Assembly (NCBI GenBank): GCA_964006375.1
Contig: OZ023264.1
Span: forward strand, 12,100,225 to 12,164,224
Direction: 5' to 3'
Source of the DNA: Tillus elongatus
Lineage: Eukaryota > Arthropoda > Insecta > Coleoptera > Cleridae
Length of the DNA stretch: 64,000 nucleotides
The notes below the pieces were generated by a model that saw nothing but the letters and a program-made list of their open reading frames with translations, was not told the DNA's origin and did not search any database. The position numbers and the translations under genes were made by a program. This document shows positions 49,921-62,455 of the stretch, one piece after another. Each line of letters starts with the position of its first letter. Within the stretch, counting starts at the first letter, position 1.

Positions 49921-50080
49921 AAGTTTATGGTTAAATAGTCTATATTTTTTAGAGAATTTCCGTAGAAAAAATTCACCCTGACTTTTGAATTTTAAAAAGA
50001 TTTCTTCAAATGAGAGCGCAATAGGCCTCCTAGAACCCATATCCGAAGTTAATTTCAGTTTCTGTCTGTTTACATATATA
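49920..50080 (+). repeat. HLR left half
   Basis: agagaatttccgtagaaaaa, gacttttgaattttaaaaag and cctagaacccatatccgaag match the HLR left half. It leads into the repeat at 50082 instead of a TA tract. Confidence 0.55.
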
Positions 50081-50081
50081 C

Positions 50082-50318
50082 AGGATGAGGCATTTTTACG
50101 GTAAACCTCAATATGTCCGTTATTGTAAAAGATACGAGAAAAATTGCATACATTAATTATAGGGTGTCTTACGCTGCATCTTATAATTCTTTTTAGAATA
50201 CAGAGTGGCCCATAAGTCGTTGGAGATACACATTTTATTTTTTATAACATATTGTTGCATTTTTGCATTTTCCAACGAAATATAATGCATTTTTGAATTT
50301 CGAATTTTCTAGTTACCT
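50082..50318 (+). repeat. Dispersed repeat with tacagg(a/g)tga end
   Basis: Same unit as 51990-52220 (minus) and 57372-57600 (plus): end tacaggatgaggcattttta, then ctcaatatgtccgttatt and gtggcccataagtcg. Always next to an HLR left half. Probably a mariner-type MITE. Confidence 0.5.
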
Positions 50319-50319
50319 G

Positions 50320-50690
50320 TGTGTGCGCGTGTGTTTTTGTTTCTTTCGCGTCGATATATGTCCGCGGCTATTGCCAATCACCGACGTCAGGGAGCAGTTT
50401 CACCTCACTATCCTGGAAATTTTTCCGAACCACTGATTTTCTGTAAGGAGGGTAGGGATCTTTAACGTCCCAACATCGCATGGATACGGGACCGACGACT
50501 TCACGCCCTCTCCGAAGGGCGGAACGCGCCAACATTCCACTTCCTCAAGTACAATGCCACAACGTCGGTTGATCTTAGCGTTAAAGTATGTACTAAAAAA
50601 GTGAAAGGAGAACACTGAGATCGAATCCAGTACCTTTCGCTTCAGAAGCACACCTTCTTACCACTGAGCCACCAAGGTTCTGCTTTAACC
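50320..50690 (-). mobile_element. tRNA-derived SINE, copy 2
   Basis: Homologous to 46101-46459 throughout: (TG)n tail at the left, ccaatcaccgacgtcag, gtagggatctttaacgt, ccgaagggcggaa. The tRNA-like head (about 50685-50605) has the B box as GGATTCGATCTC on the minus strand. No clear target duplication. Confidence 0.8.
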
Positions 50691-50691
50691 T

Positions 50692-50925
50692 AAGGTTCGT
50701 AGGAAATCAGTTTTTTTCGGGAACATTTTAAGTTTATTTTCGGAAAATTATTGTACGTTTTCAAACAATAAAGTTATTTTGATGAAATGTGCAGCCTACA
50801 TGGTTTCTTCTATATAGGTTACACGGGTAACCAAATGTGATCCCTGTTTTCTTTAAAAAAGACATATATGCAGTTAAAAACGTTTTTATGAAAACTCACT
50901 ATCATAACGCACTTGCTGCGTCCAT
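50692..50925. repeat. Partial MITE of the HLR-terminus family
   Basis: cctaaggttcgtaggaaatc through gaaaactcactatcataacg and ttgctgcgtcc. Homologous to the right part of 57608-57928 and 32486-32780. Confidence 0.6.
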
Positions 50926-51007
50926 ACTTTTTTTAATGAAGATATTTACCTGTTTTAAAAACTTGATCATTTTGTTGAGGATGTTAAGTCTTTCAAGACA
51001 TAATATG

Positions 51008-51008
<1 letters not shown>

Positions 51009-51084
<76 letters not shown>

Positions 51085-51090
51085 ATATAT
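51009..51090. repeat. (TA)n microsatellite, one TT break
   Basis: About 82 bases, followed at once by RT-derived sequence. Confidence 0.98.
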
Positions 51091-51104
51091 GATCTGGGAG
51101 ATTG

Positions 51105-51228
51105 TTTATATACAGGACGAAAAAGAATGAGACCAGGATATTTCTCTGTGAAGTACCCAGTCTTATACAGAATTAGTCTGAAAACGTGTTTTCGACACAC
51201 ACCACCATTTCTCGCTCAGTCACAAACG
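51105..51228 (-). pseudogene. Non-LTR RT scrap
   Basis: Minus strand reads REMVVCVENTFSD, stop, then RLGTSQRNILVSF. This is the same RT stretch as SVDNTFSYSLSVRLGTPQGS at 55300, with a frame break. Confidence 0.6.
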
Positions 51229-51234
51229 AAAAAA

Positions 51235-51560
51235 GTCTGGACGCAGCAATTGCGTTATGGTAGCGAATTTTCGTAAAAATGTTTTTAATGGCAAATATGT
51301 CTTGTTTGTACAAGAAGCACATTTGGTTGACAGTATAACCTATATACTACTAACAATGTACCATATTTCATTAAAATAGCTTTGTTGTTTCAAAAAGTAC
51401 AAACATTTTCCGAAAATATACTTTAAAAGTTCCAGAAAACTAGTCGATTTTGCTGGCCAACGAACCTCTAAGCTATTTACACACCTGACAAGATATAATT
51501 ATTCACAAACTGCTTTAGTACCAAAATATAAAAAAAAAGTATGAAAATTTCTTTTATAAA
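51235..51560. repeat. MITE of the HLR-terminus family
   Basis: Starts ggacgcagcaattgcgttat and continues with a reverse-oriented version of the filler in 32560-32740 (acctatatactac, aaaatagctttgttgtttc). Confidence 0.55.
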
Positions 51561-52345
51561 AATTCACCTTTTTTTACATAAATTGCCTTCATTAAGGTGA
51601 CAATAACTTATATTTTTTATAAAAATTCAACAAAAAAAATTCCAATAACTTACTAAACATTTATTATTCATTACTAACCAATCACAAAAATCTTACGAAA
51701 AATTATTTCTACGGAAGCACTATAAACATTTCTGCGAAAACATGTCAAATTCAGCCACTATTTGAGAGTGCGCTGTATACGGCAGCTCGATTTTTTCAAA
51801 GAGTAATACAAACAAAAAGCTCTCTGAATGCATGACTTCTATGAGGCTCCGCTATCTATTGATCAAAACGTCGTATCACAAATTGTGATATGTGTTTGAA
51901 ATATGTGCCAGAAACGTGAAAAGTTGCAAAACAATTGAAATAACTCAAAAACGATGAACGATATCATTTTTCTCCTTACAAACATGTATTATAATTTGAT
52001 AACACAAAAATGAAATATAATACGGGATGTTCTATTAAAAACATAAAGGGTGTATCACCAACGACTTATGGACCAGCTTGTAATTGTCAAAATAGGTTTA
52101 TAAGATACAACTCGAAACACCCTATAATTAACGTATATACTCTTTTCTCATATCTTGTGTAATAACGGATATATTGAGCTGTACCGTAGAAATGCATCAC
52201 CCTGTATATGTGTAAACAGGCAAAAACTGATACTCTCCCCATATATGGGTTTTATGGGTTCTAGTTCGCGCTCATTTCAACAAATGTTTTTAAAATTCAT
52301 AAGTCGGGGTCTTCTTAATAACGAATTTTTTCTACAAAAATTTGC
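51561..52345. repeat. Decayed repeats: tacagg-type unit and HLR left half, minus orientation
   Basis: 51990-52220 is the reverse complement of the 50082 repeat (gcatcaccctgtatatgtg). 52230-52345 is an HLR left half on the minus strand (tgggttttatgggttctag). 51561-51985 shows nothing I can name. Confidence 0.45.
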
Positions 52346-52429
52346 AAAATATAGACTATTAAACCATAAACTCTATAGCGGAAACTACTGCCGAAGCATC
52401 AGAAAGAGGGTCTATTGATATGTAATTTC

Positions 52430-52738
52430 CGAAAATATTTTAGTAAAATCAAGGACAATCATGGTTGAAGCTGAAAGTTTAGGCTTTGTAAAACAGACGA
52501 CAGTTTACGAAGGTTACGTTTTGTTGGCGCAAAAAGCTCAAAAAGACTTTATAATTTTTCTTCTTGAAACGTCAGAGTCGCGATTTGACACGTCAAAATT
52601 TGTAATTTTCAGACAACGAAGTTGAAGGAAAATACGGATTCTGTCGAAAAACTTAACGAACTTATCCAAGCCACTTACAAAAGGAAGGTAGCTACCAAAG
52701 TTCATCAAAATCGGTCCATTATTTTTTGAGCTATCCGT

Positions 52739-52826
<88 letters not shown>

Positions 52827-52962
52827 AAAATTTGAACTGACACCGGATATGGATTCTAGGGGTCCTAGTTCGCGCTCATTTGCAAAAATTTTTTCAAAAT
52901 TCAAAAGTCGGGATCTCCCCATTAGTGATTTTTTTCTACGAAAATTCACTAATAACAAAAAT
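52430..52962 (-). mobile_element. HLR copy, head-to-head with the next
   Basis: Right half at about 52620-52740 (aacgaacttatccaagccac), TA tract 52742-52826, left half 52827-52962 (ccggatatggattctagg, gaaaattcactaataac). The terminal hairpin is not found. Confidence 0.6.
52742..52826. repeat. (TA)n microsatellite
   Basis: About 72 bases of pure TA then TACATA units. Confidence 0.98.
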
Positions 52963-53002
52963 AAAAAAACCTTTTTATAAATTTGAAGTCAAAGTCAAAG
53001 GT

Positions 53003-53866
<864 letters not shown>

Positions 53867-53885
53867 CTTTTTTTTATTTTTGTTA

Positions 53886-54039
53886 TTGAATAATTAGTTT
53901 AGTAGAACTCACGTTATATCCTTGAGAATGGAATAATTTTTTCCGAAAGCTCGGCCTATAATAAAGAGTTTTATTTTGTAACTGACGGCTTTCCCACATT
54001 TTTTTGATAAATAACACTATTACCGTCACAAGAGCTTAA

Positions 54040-54042
<3 letters not shown>
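53886..54042 (+). repeat. PLE-like 3' end fragment
   Basis: Matches the right side of the 34726-35303 unit plus the 34497-34651 palindrome arm: ccgaaagctcggcctataat, ctgacggctttcccac, ataacactattaccgtcaca. Ends in a TA tract. Confidence 0.75.
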
Positions 54043-54117
<75 letters not shown>

Positions 54118-54126
54118 ATATATATA
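54043..54126. repeat. (TA)n microsatellite
   Basis: About 84 bases with one TC interruption near 54116. Confidence 0.98.
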
Positions 54127-54179
54127 AACACAGATCTCCTCATTAGTGAATTTTTCATTTTTCGAAAATTTCGCTAAAA

Positions 54180-54322
54180 AGCCAGTCATTTACACATCCC
54201 GCAATCCCAAATACCGCAATTTATCGCTGATAAGTTTAGGACCCAACGTATCGAATGAACGGGACAGGTCAAAAATCATGCCTACAGCATATAAACCCTT
54301 ATCAAGCTCCAGAGATCTCCAT

Positions 54323-54325
<3 letters not shown>
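54180..54325 (-). pseudogene. Non-LTR RT scrap between two TA tracts
   Basis: Minus strand encodes LELDKGLYAVGMIFDLSRSF and DTLGPKLISDKL, the motif A region of the RT family also at 55460-55568. Preceded by an HLR-like end (54132-54178). Confidence 0.7.

Positions 54326-54412
<87 letters not shown>
54326..54412. repeat. (TA)n microsatellite
   Basis: About 87 bases between the RT scrap and a mariner fragment. Confidence 0.99.
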
Positions 54413-54418
<6 letters not shown>

Positions 54419-54952
54419 CCGAACGAAAAGTATGCATCCAGCTTTATTTTCTTTTATGAATTTGGGGGAAAACGCTCGGACCCGTGGTTTTTCTATTGTT
54501 AAGGTGATACATTTTAAGCATATTTTCCAACCTACCCTTTCAACCCCCTACCGGGAAACAAATGCACCCTTAAAATTTCAATATGATGTGGGGTCGAGTC
54601 ATACATTATTTCAAAGGGTACACTTACCTTTCCAATGATGCCTTATTGGTTGGATTTTACTGCAACAATTAAAGCAAAAACGGCTTTACAAACTTAAGCC
54701 CCATAGCTTTGGAATCAATAATAACGTCTCGTAAATTTCAGTTCGCAGGAGTCAAAATACCACAATCATTTCGGCGGTACTTATTTTAAGAAAAACATTA
54801 TTAAATTCCAATAAATGTTTTGCTGCCAAACCTGCTTCTATCGAAGATCTTCGTCAACGGATTGTAGCTGGGTGCACAAGCATAACACCTGATATGCTAC
54901 AAAATGTTAGAAATAGGTTTTAACAAAATCTGTATTAGTGCGTGGAACAACC
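54413..54952 (+). mobile_element. Mariner-type fragment, long TIR plus transposase C-terminus
   Basis: Begins at the TA edge with gggtagccgaacgaaaagta. The 54540-54640 segment (accctttcaacccc, gtggggtcgagtcatac) parallels the TIR of the 29.9-kb family. 54825-54950 encodes AAKPASIEDLRQRIVAG and CTSITPDMLQNVRNRF, then stops: a DUF4817-group transposase C-terminus. The rest of the gene is deleted. Confidence 0.7.
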
Positions 54953-55566
54953 TATCACAGTCGACCTGCTGCTTCCAGGACCAGCGATGTTCCAGCGTAA
55001 TCCCCAAAAACTTTACTTTCGTAGAGCAAGAAGTCGAAACACCACCCAACTGAGATTGACGCTGGTAGGTCTTAAACTCTGTATAAGATGTCTTCTTTTG
55101 AGTTATAATTAGGTCGTTTGCCTGACATCATTTATTGAACTCCTCTAGCAAAGCATTTACCTTTTGATCAATATCCACACCATCGACACCAGTTACAACA
55201 ACAGTGGTGTCATCCGCGTACATAAACAACTTCCCCTCTCTAATATGATCTGGCGTGACGAAAAAGAGTGGGCCAAGGATGCTTCCCTGTGGGGTACCCA
55301 GTCTTACACTGAGTGAGTATGAAAACGTGTTGTCGACAGACACCATCATTTCTCGATTCAGTTTTTGCCGGTTTACACATATACAGGGTGACGCATTTCT
55401 ACGGTGAAGCTCAAACACAAACGAAAAAAGCCAGTCATTTACGCATCACTCAATCCCAAAAATTACAATTTCTCGCTTATAAATTTAGAACTCAACGTAT
55501 CGAATGCACCGGACAGGTCAACAAACATCACACCTACAACATATAAATTCTTATCCAGCTCCTCAT

Positions 55567-55568
<2 letters not shown>
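54953..55568 (-). pseudogene. Non-LTR RT fragment
   Basis: Read on the minus strand: HEELDKNLYVVGVMFVDLSG and AFDTLSSKFISEKL (55568-55463). A short inserted stretch (about 55360-55440, carrying acatatacagggtgacgc) follows, then REMMVSVDNTFSYSLSVRLG, TPQGSILGPLFF, the catalytic KLFMYADDTTVVVTG (about 55235-55200), VNALLEEFNK and, out of frame, a FLGITL-like thumb to about 54960. Its 5' end lies at the TA tract edge. Confidence 0.8.

Positions 55569-55645
<77 letters not shown>
55569..55645. repeat. (TA)n microsatellite
   Basis: About 77 bases abutting the RT fragment. Confidence 0.99.
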
Positions 55646-55648
<3 letters not shown>

Positions 55649-55679
55649 TTAAACTGTTTGTTGTACTTTTTGTGATTTT

Positions 55680-56170
55680 AGTGCATTTTTTTTAAATCAC
55701 TAATGAGGAGATCGCGACTTTTGAATTTTGAAAAAAAATTTTCAAATGAACGCTCTTTAGGACCACTGAAACCCAAATGCGAGGTCGGTTTCAGACTTTA
55801 TATGTTTATATGTTTATATATATTTATATATTTATGTGTCACACCGATAACTTAAAAAATAATGGACCAGTTTTGATAGAACTTGGTGAGTGCCTTCCTT
55901 TCGCAAGTGGCTTGGATAAGTTCGTTAGCCAGGAAAATCTGACTAGTATCCCGGAAATTTTTGAGTTTTTTTCGGGAATTTTTTTATATCTCCGGAAATA
56001 ACAAAGTTAGGCCAATCATATTGACTACGAGAGTTTATATCATAAAAATAAAACCATGCACCAAAATTTGGATCTCTACGTTAAAATTAAAAAAAAAAGT
56101 TATAAGCTTTTAAGTTTTCTTTTTCCTAAAATGTCAAAAAAGGCGCGATTCGAAACGTCAAAATTGGCAT
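55680..56170 (+). mobile_element. HLR copy with unexpanded centre
   Basis: Left half ggagatcgcgacttttgaat, then at 55798-55838 the centre reads as short tatatgtt/tatatattta units instead of a long TA run. The right half cacaccgataacttaaaaa and ttggataagttcgttagcca follows. The terminal hairpin is not recognisable. This copy shows the probable precursor state of the TA tract. Confidence 0.6.
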
Positions 56171-57255
56171 GTTCTAGATAGAGTACCTAAGTGAATACAG
56201 CTATGCAGCATACATGTCGTAAGAAGTTAAAAAGCCTTAAGTTTCAGCTACAATCTTCATTGTTCTTTATTTTATTAAATTATTTGCAGAAAATTAATTT
56301 AAAATAGATCCTTTATGTGATGCTTTGGTAGCAGTTTCAGTTATGTATTTAATTCTAATAACGAATCAGATTACTTATTATTTAGAGTTTTTTTTTTAAA
56401 TTGGAGAAAGTAGAAGTTTTTTTGTGGAGAAACGATGTTGGTAAGTAGTTTCTCCTTTCTATGGACTTCTGTAAGGTGATTTTTTTACAGTTTGAATTTC
56501 TAGCTCCGTTGTAGCATGTTTACCTTGCACAGAACCTCAAATTGACTTTAGGTCTCTTAACTGTATTGTGGAGTTGAGATCACAGCATTTATCCGATGGT
56601 TACTGAATAAAGGGGTTCCTCTAAGCATGTTTCTGATTTATTTCTTTTTTTAGAAAACGAACAATACGCTAATCTGCTAATTTACCTATAATTGTTATTA
56701 ATATTAAAAAAAAATGGAAACAACGCTCGTGCCTCGAATAAAGTTCTCTTCGTCATTTTAACTTTAAATGAAATTTCCTTCTCCCGTTTGGCATCCGTTC
56801 AACACATTGGGCACAGAAAAAATAGGAATTTACTTAAAATTGTCATTTATAATTGAAGGAAAATAAAACTGGCTCTAGGTGTGCAATTAAAAATTCACAC
56901 AAAATAGAAGAATTGCTAGATTCTAAAACCTACTGTGACGATATAATGAAATAACGTTAAATGAGACGAAAACCATTTCAGGTTAAGAGAAAGAAAAATG
57001 TTTAAACAGTAAAATAAGCTTTCGTACCTACAAAAAAAAAACAAGATTCTTATAAAGCGTAATACAATAGTGCATAATAGTCCACGGCAACAGTACATGT
57101 CATATTCAACTGACAAATTATTTTGATAAATGTCAGATCTATTTTCAAAGTGACATGTAAATAAATATTTTGTTTTCTGACATCTGTAATACAAATTTAG
57201 GCATGCTTTTCTTCTTACATTCATATTTATTTTTAGCCATTACAATTTTACTCGT
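56171..57255. other. 1.1 kb, nothing recognised
   Basis: No supported gene; a 102-codon minus frame (56916-57224) has no domain I recognise. Confidence 0.35.
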
Positions 57256-57259
57256 AGAG

Positions 57260-57600
57260 TTAGATACAATTTTTACTTTTGAAATCTGAAAAGATTTCTT
57301 CAAATGAGCGCAAACTAGGCCCCATAGAATCCATATTCGGGTTAGTTAAAGTTTTTATCTGTTTGCATATATATAGGGTGACGCATTTCTAGTGTAAAGC
57401 TCAATATATCCATTATTATGCAAGATATGAGAAAAATTTTTATATGTTAATTATACGATGTCTGGAGCTGCATCTTATAAAATTATTTTTACAATCACAG
57501 GTGGCCCATAAGTCGCTGGTCATGCATTTTTTTCCTAATCGAACACGCCTTATGTTATTGCAATTTGTGTATTTTCCACCGAAAGATAATGCATGTTTGT
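57260..57600 (+). repeat. HLR left half plus tacagg-type repeat
   Basis: tacttttgaaatctgaaaag, ccccatagaatccatattcg, then tatagggtgacgcatttcta and gtggcccataagtcgctgg. Same arrangement as 49920-50318. Confidence 0.5.
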
Positions 57601-57607
57601 AAGAAAA

Positions 57608-57928
57608 TAAATTCGGGACTCAGCAAGTGCATGATGGTAGTGATTTTTCATAAAATGTTTCTTTCGATAGCTTAATTTACTATTAACCTAAGGTTCGTTG
57701 GCCAGGAAACCAGTTTTTTGAGCACATTGTAAGTTGATTTTCGGAAGATATTTGTACATTTTCAAACAATAAAGTTATTTTGATGAAATATGATACATTG
57801 TTTCTCCTATATAGGTTATACTGGTAACCAAATTTGATGCAAGCTTTCTTAAAAATATATATTTTTTCTATTAAAAACATTTTAACGAAAATTCACTACC
57901 ATAACGCCCTTACTTCGTTCAGACTTTT
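57608..57928. repeat. MITE with inverted HLR-type termini
   Basis: Left terminus cgggactcagcaagtgcatg, right terminus gaaaattcactaccataacg; about 320 bp, homologous to 32486-32780. Confidence 0.65.
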
Positions 57929-57962
57929 TTACTTGGTTACGTGGACTGCAGTTCTGAACCAT

Positions 57963-57964
<2 letters not shown>

Positions 57965-58042
<78 letters not shown>
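57965..58042. repeat. (TA)n microsatellite
   Basis: About 78 bases directly before the RT-RNase H element. Confidence 0.99.
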
Positions 58043-58046
<4 letters not shown>

Positions 58047-59815
58047 AAACGACAATTTTGAAGTATTTTTCACAGATGTTGAAACGCTGGGTGGTATTTA
58101 GAACCAGAGTTAGATACAAATTAGAGAAGACGGAGATGATCCTATTCACCAAGAAGAGGAAGGTAGAGGGGTTCAGGGCGCCCGTGATGTTTGGAAAACC
58201 TTTAGCTTTAGTGCGGGAGGTCAAATATCTGGGGGTGATCCTGGACCCCAAACTAACATGGGGGTCGCAAATATAACGAGTAGTGAGGAAGGGAGTAGCG
58301 ACCCTCTGGCAGCTGCGTCGTGTGATAGGGCGGACCTGGGGACTCAATCTTCGGATCCTTCATTGGATTTACACTGCGATCGTCAGGCCGAGAATCCTCT
58401 ATGAGGCGTTGGTCTGGTGGTGTGGTGTGAACCAAACTACCAGCAGGAAGCTGGCCAAACTCCAAAGGCTGTCAATCCTGGGTATCACAGGCGCTATGAG
58501 GTCGACACCCTCAGCAGCGCTAGAGGTCCTGTTGATGCTGCCACCTCTTCCCATCTGTATCAGAAGGGAGGCTATGGCGTCGCATCTTAGAATCCGGGAC
58601 TCAGGCTGGTGCGGAGAGGGAGCAGTAATAGGGCATGCAAGAGTCGCCAAGGAGATGGAAAAGGAAATTCCGATTTCCGCCATAAAGGTGAGGAATGCCG
58701 ACGACGATATTAGGTGGACTAGGCCATACACTCTCAGGATCCCCAGTAGAGATCAGTGGAGGGAAAATGAGGTTGCATTCCAGCCTGAAAGCCTGGTCTG
58801 TTTCACCGACGGATCGCGGCTGGAGGGCCAACAATCCTCCGGGGCAGGAATATACATCGAGGGCCTGGGGGTGCGCGAGAGCTGTGCTCTTGGCGCATAC
58901 ACCACGGCATTCGAAACAGAGGCGTACGCTATCCTGTCTGTGGCCAATAGACAGGATGTGAAGATGAGTCCCGAGAAATGCGTGTACATCTGCTCGGATA
59001 GCCAGGCGGTCCTCCGGGCAGTCTGCGCGGCCAGAATCAGATCACCACTGGTTTAGGAGTGCGCTGACGCCCTCAGAGGACTAGCCAGGACAAAGGAGGT
59101 GCAACTGGTGTGGGTTCCGGGACACTGTGGCGTAGCGGGGAATGAGGTGGCGAATAATCTCGCAAGACTCGTTTCCCGGCGGCCGTTCTGTGGCCCGGAG
59201 CCTGCGATAGGCATAAGTAGGAAGACAGTCTCTGTTGCCTTAAACAGGTGGACCGAGAAAGCAATGGAGAGGCACTGGGGGTCGGTTGGTGGCTGCAGGC
59301 AGGCGAGGGACTTCGTGGAGGGGCCGGACAGAGATAAAGCTGTCTGGCTACTCGGAAGGAGTCGTACTACGCTTTGCCGCATCCTTGGGGTGCTGACAGG
59401 CCACTGGGCCCTTATAAGACACCTCACATTGATAGGCGTAGAGAGGGATCCCATTTGCCAGGAATGCGGCGAGGATGAAGAAAGATCCTACCACTACCTG
59501 TGTGAATGCGAGGCTTTTGGGAGTCTTCGAGTAGAATTGTTCGGATCGAGGACTCTGCAGAGGAATCAGGTAAGTACCGTCCAATTGGAGACCGTCATGG
59601 CCTTCATCTCGAGGTCGAGGCGGTTTGGCGACGGAACCGAGGAAGAGTAGAGCATGGTTGCTGGGTTGCTGGGGTTGGCAAAAAGGGTCCATTGTGGCCT
59701 ACTTGCTTGGCGTTGGCCTCCCCACCACTGCTCTGAATAATTTTATAATCTTTTTGTAAGATGCGTGGGATGATTCCTTTTTCAATAAATAAGTAAATAA
59801 GTAAGTACATAAATA
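58043..59815 (+). mobile_element. Non-LTR retrotransposon (RT thumb, RNase H), 5'-truncated at a TA tract
   Basis: The 5' edge coincides with the TA tract. The 3' end has a UTR (ggcctacttgcttggcg) and a simple-repeat tail of aaataagt-like units (59790-59815), typical of R1/Lian-like elements. The GC-rich body stands out from the surroundings. Different family from the 12.5 and 42 kb copies. Confidence 0.85.
58076..59649 (+). pseudogene. RT thumb and RNase H coding region, nearly open
   Basis: KLEKTEMILFTKKRKVEGF, VKYLGVILDPKLTWGSQI, one stop (58274-58276), then WIYTAIVRPRILYEALVWWC, LAKLQRLSILGITGAMRSTP. RNase H boxes: CFTDGSRLEG (Asp), AFETEAYAILS (Glu), YICSDSQAVL (Asp). A second stop lies at 59054-59056, then QLVWVPGHCGVAGNEVANNL, where the usual final Asp is Asn. 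The C-terminal part has GPEPAIGIS, CRILGVLTGHWALIRHL and a finger (CQECGEDEERSYHYLCEC). Stop at 59647-59649. Only two in-frame stops in 1.5 kb, so a fairly recent copy. Confidence 0.9.
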
Positions 59816-60238
59816 ATATATATCTTAGTCAGTAATATAATTCATTAATTAATTAATAGTCATAAGATGTTCAGGGAGAACTGATCAAATTGGCTTGACA
59901 ACCCTGCATTACACTACCAACCGTGGGATGGTCTAATTCCCTACTGTACTATTTGCTTATGCTGCACTGCACATTTATTTTTATATGAATGGTATACTGT
60001 ACCACTAACACTGTAACATAATATTGTTACGGTTGGTTACACGACACCGGAATCATCATCACATTCATTCTGTTGCAGCATCTTTTCACCCGCAATAATC
60101 AAAGGCGACATTATTTTTTTATGCCGCGTTAGATCTTTATTGATTAAAATCCAAAGCGTTAAATTCTGAACAGTATGATTAAAATAATTGACATTCATGG
60201 AACCTCACGCTTTTTCATTTGCGTGTCATAAACCCGCA
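59816..60238. other. Nothing recognised
   Basis: No gene or named repeat. Confidence 0.35.
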
Positions 60239-60935
60239 TGACCTGCTTCTATGTGACATGTTGGTACCAATTAAGATTTCGATCCACAGAAATGCCAACA
60301 AGAGAAAAGGAGTCATTACTTTGAATAACTTAGTTGTTCATTGTGATGGGTCTAGGGCTGGTGTATCTCTTATGAGAAAGAAAGCAAGACTGAGATGGGG
60401 GGTTGAATTGTACAAGATTTCTACTTCCCCAGTCTAATATTTTTTGGATATCCACTGAGACAGAACCCTCCATGAGTCTGCGATCCTCATCTAATTGGGA
60501 TAAATAGACAGGCTTAGAATATTGTATCTTTGAGTGGAGGGTGCTGTCGTCCGCGTAACTGTGAACTGTGTTGGATTTGCAAAGTAGGGGCTAAAGCTGA
60601 ACCTTGAGGAACTCCTGCATTAATTGGATACCGTTTAGAGGGCTGACCATCCACAACAACAGAAATGCTCCTGTTGGAGAGGAAATTTGCTGTGCAGGTA
60701 CAAAGTTTTGGTGGTAGGCCATAGGCCGGAAGTTTATTAAGCAGCACTGCGTGCCAGATCTAGTCGAATGCTTTGGATATGTCTAGAGCAACAATCTGGG
60801 ATTCACCGTGTAGTTCCATAGACTTGTTCCAAGAATGGGTGACAAAGGAAAGGAGGTCGGCAGTCGATCTGCGCTGACGGAATCCATACTGCCTGTCGTG
60901 GATTAGACTACTATAAATTACGGCTATATATGTAT
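60239..60935 (-). pseudogene. CR1/Jockey-like RT fragment, copy 2
   Basis: Homologous to 39330-40100. Minus strand encodes DRQYGFRQRRSTADLLSFVT, GESQIVALDISKAFD (motif A, intact here), LLNKLPAYGLPPKLC, SISVVVDGQPSKRYPINAGV and PQGSALAPTL (motif B). A deletion then removes part before the YADD region (60560-60540). It has one copy of the 17-bp unit that is repeated six times in copy 1. Confidence 0.85.
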
Positions 60936-61035
60936 ATATGTGTATATTTTTACGTAAAAAACATAACGAGATAAGTTTGGATATGTAAATGTAATTTAGT
61001 AGTCCCCAAATTGCCAACTCGCCTATTACTAGCTA

Positions 61036-61036
<1 letters not shown>

Positions 61037-61110
<74 letters not shown>
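61037..61110. repeat. (TA)n microsatellite
   Basis: About 74 bases. Confidence 0.99.
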
Positions 61111-61117
<7 letters not shown>

Positions 61118-61139
61118 ATATGTGTAGGTATATGATATA

Positions 61140-61718
61140 TAAAAAAACACACACTCGATTTTTTTATATGCCAGTGTGATATTTTGTAACGTTGATAACT
61201 GTTTCGTCGTTTAACATAAGAGGTATTAATTTTGACATATACAATGCAATAGGTACGTTAAATAGGAGATGTTTTATTTGTTTAATTAACTAAATAATTG
61301 TAATTATACAAATATTTCAAATGACAATTTGAGCAGCATCTATTGACCTAAATAGAAATTAAAGAATATAAAGCATAGATGTTATGTATTCAATGGTAGT
61401 TAACTGTAGTCACTTGGACTTCTAGTTTGACTACGCGCTATCAGATGGCGCAGAAATAAACTCTTAAAGCTCTAATAAAAACCATTTAATGATGTTAGGT
61501 TTTGTGTTCAAAACATATTGACCTGTGAGCTAGTGACGTAGAACGAAATAAGTATACTTCCTGATAGCCTAGCTCATGATCTTATAAGATTTCGTTTGAA
61601 TGTTAGTGTACTTAAATATCGCATGTGCGATGGTATCCTGTTATAATACTTGCAGATCAAAAAAGTGTAAGAACTCCTATGTAATGCTGTACGATATCCA
61701 GGAGAAGCTATGAAGTGC
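61140..61718. other. Nothing recognised
   Basis: No supported gene or repeat before the hAT-like element. Confidence 0.35.
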
Positions 61719-61771
61719 TTATTTCACAGTAGCGGCTCGTGCCTTAATGCATTGGGGGTGCGCAAGAAAAA

Positions 61772-62218
61772 AAGTTCGGGACGCAGCAAGTGCGTTATGG
61801 TAGCAAATTTTTATTAAATGCTTCAAATTTGAATAACTCAAGTTTCTACGAACTTAGAAAGTTGAATGTCGGTGTATAATAGTAGGGTCTTACCCAGGGC
61901 AACATATCCACCAAATTTCATCAAAATAACTCTGTAATTTTCGGAGAAATTTTTTTTTCAAAAGACAACTCAAATTTTGGTTAACTCAATTATCTAAAAA
62001 TGTAGAAAGTTGAATTTTAGTGTGTAGTAAGGCCTTTTACAAGGCAACATATCCACCAAATTTCATTAAAATACCTTTGTAATTTTCGAAGAAAAAGATT
62101 TTTTTTGAAACAACACTCAAAATTTTCCTGACTAACGAACTCATCCAAGCCATTAATAAAAGAAAGACACTTGCTGAGTTTCATCGAAATCAGTTGCTTA
62201 TTTTTTGCGTTATCGGTT

Positions 62219-62308
<90 letters not shown>

Positions 62309-62455
62309 CATATAAAAATTAAAACTGTCCCCGGATATGGGTTCTAGGGATCCTAGGATCCTAGTTCGCGCTCATTTGAAAAAATGTTTGCAAAGTCTTT
62401 CCAATGATACCTCTTTTTTAGTGAATTTTTTAAAATAAAAATTCACTAAAAATGA
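61772..62455 (-). mobile_element. HLR full copy, minus orientation, nested in the hAT-like element
   Basis: Begins with the hairpin end (gggacgcagcaagtgcgtta). Diverged right-half repeats follow (two rounds of caacatatccaccaaatttc at 61903 and 62046), then the TA tract and the left half (ccccggatatgggttctagg). It ends with the tagtgaattttttaaaat hairpin at about 62420-62455. Both ends are present. Confidence 0.65.
62220..62307. repeat. (TA)n microsatellite
   Basis: About 88 bases at the centre of the nested HLR. Confidence 0.99.
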
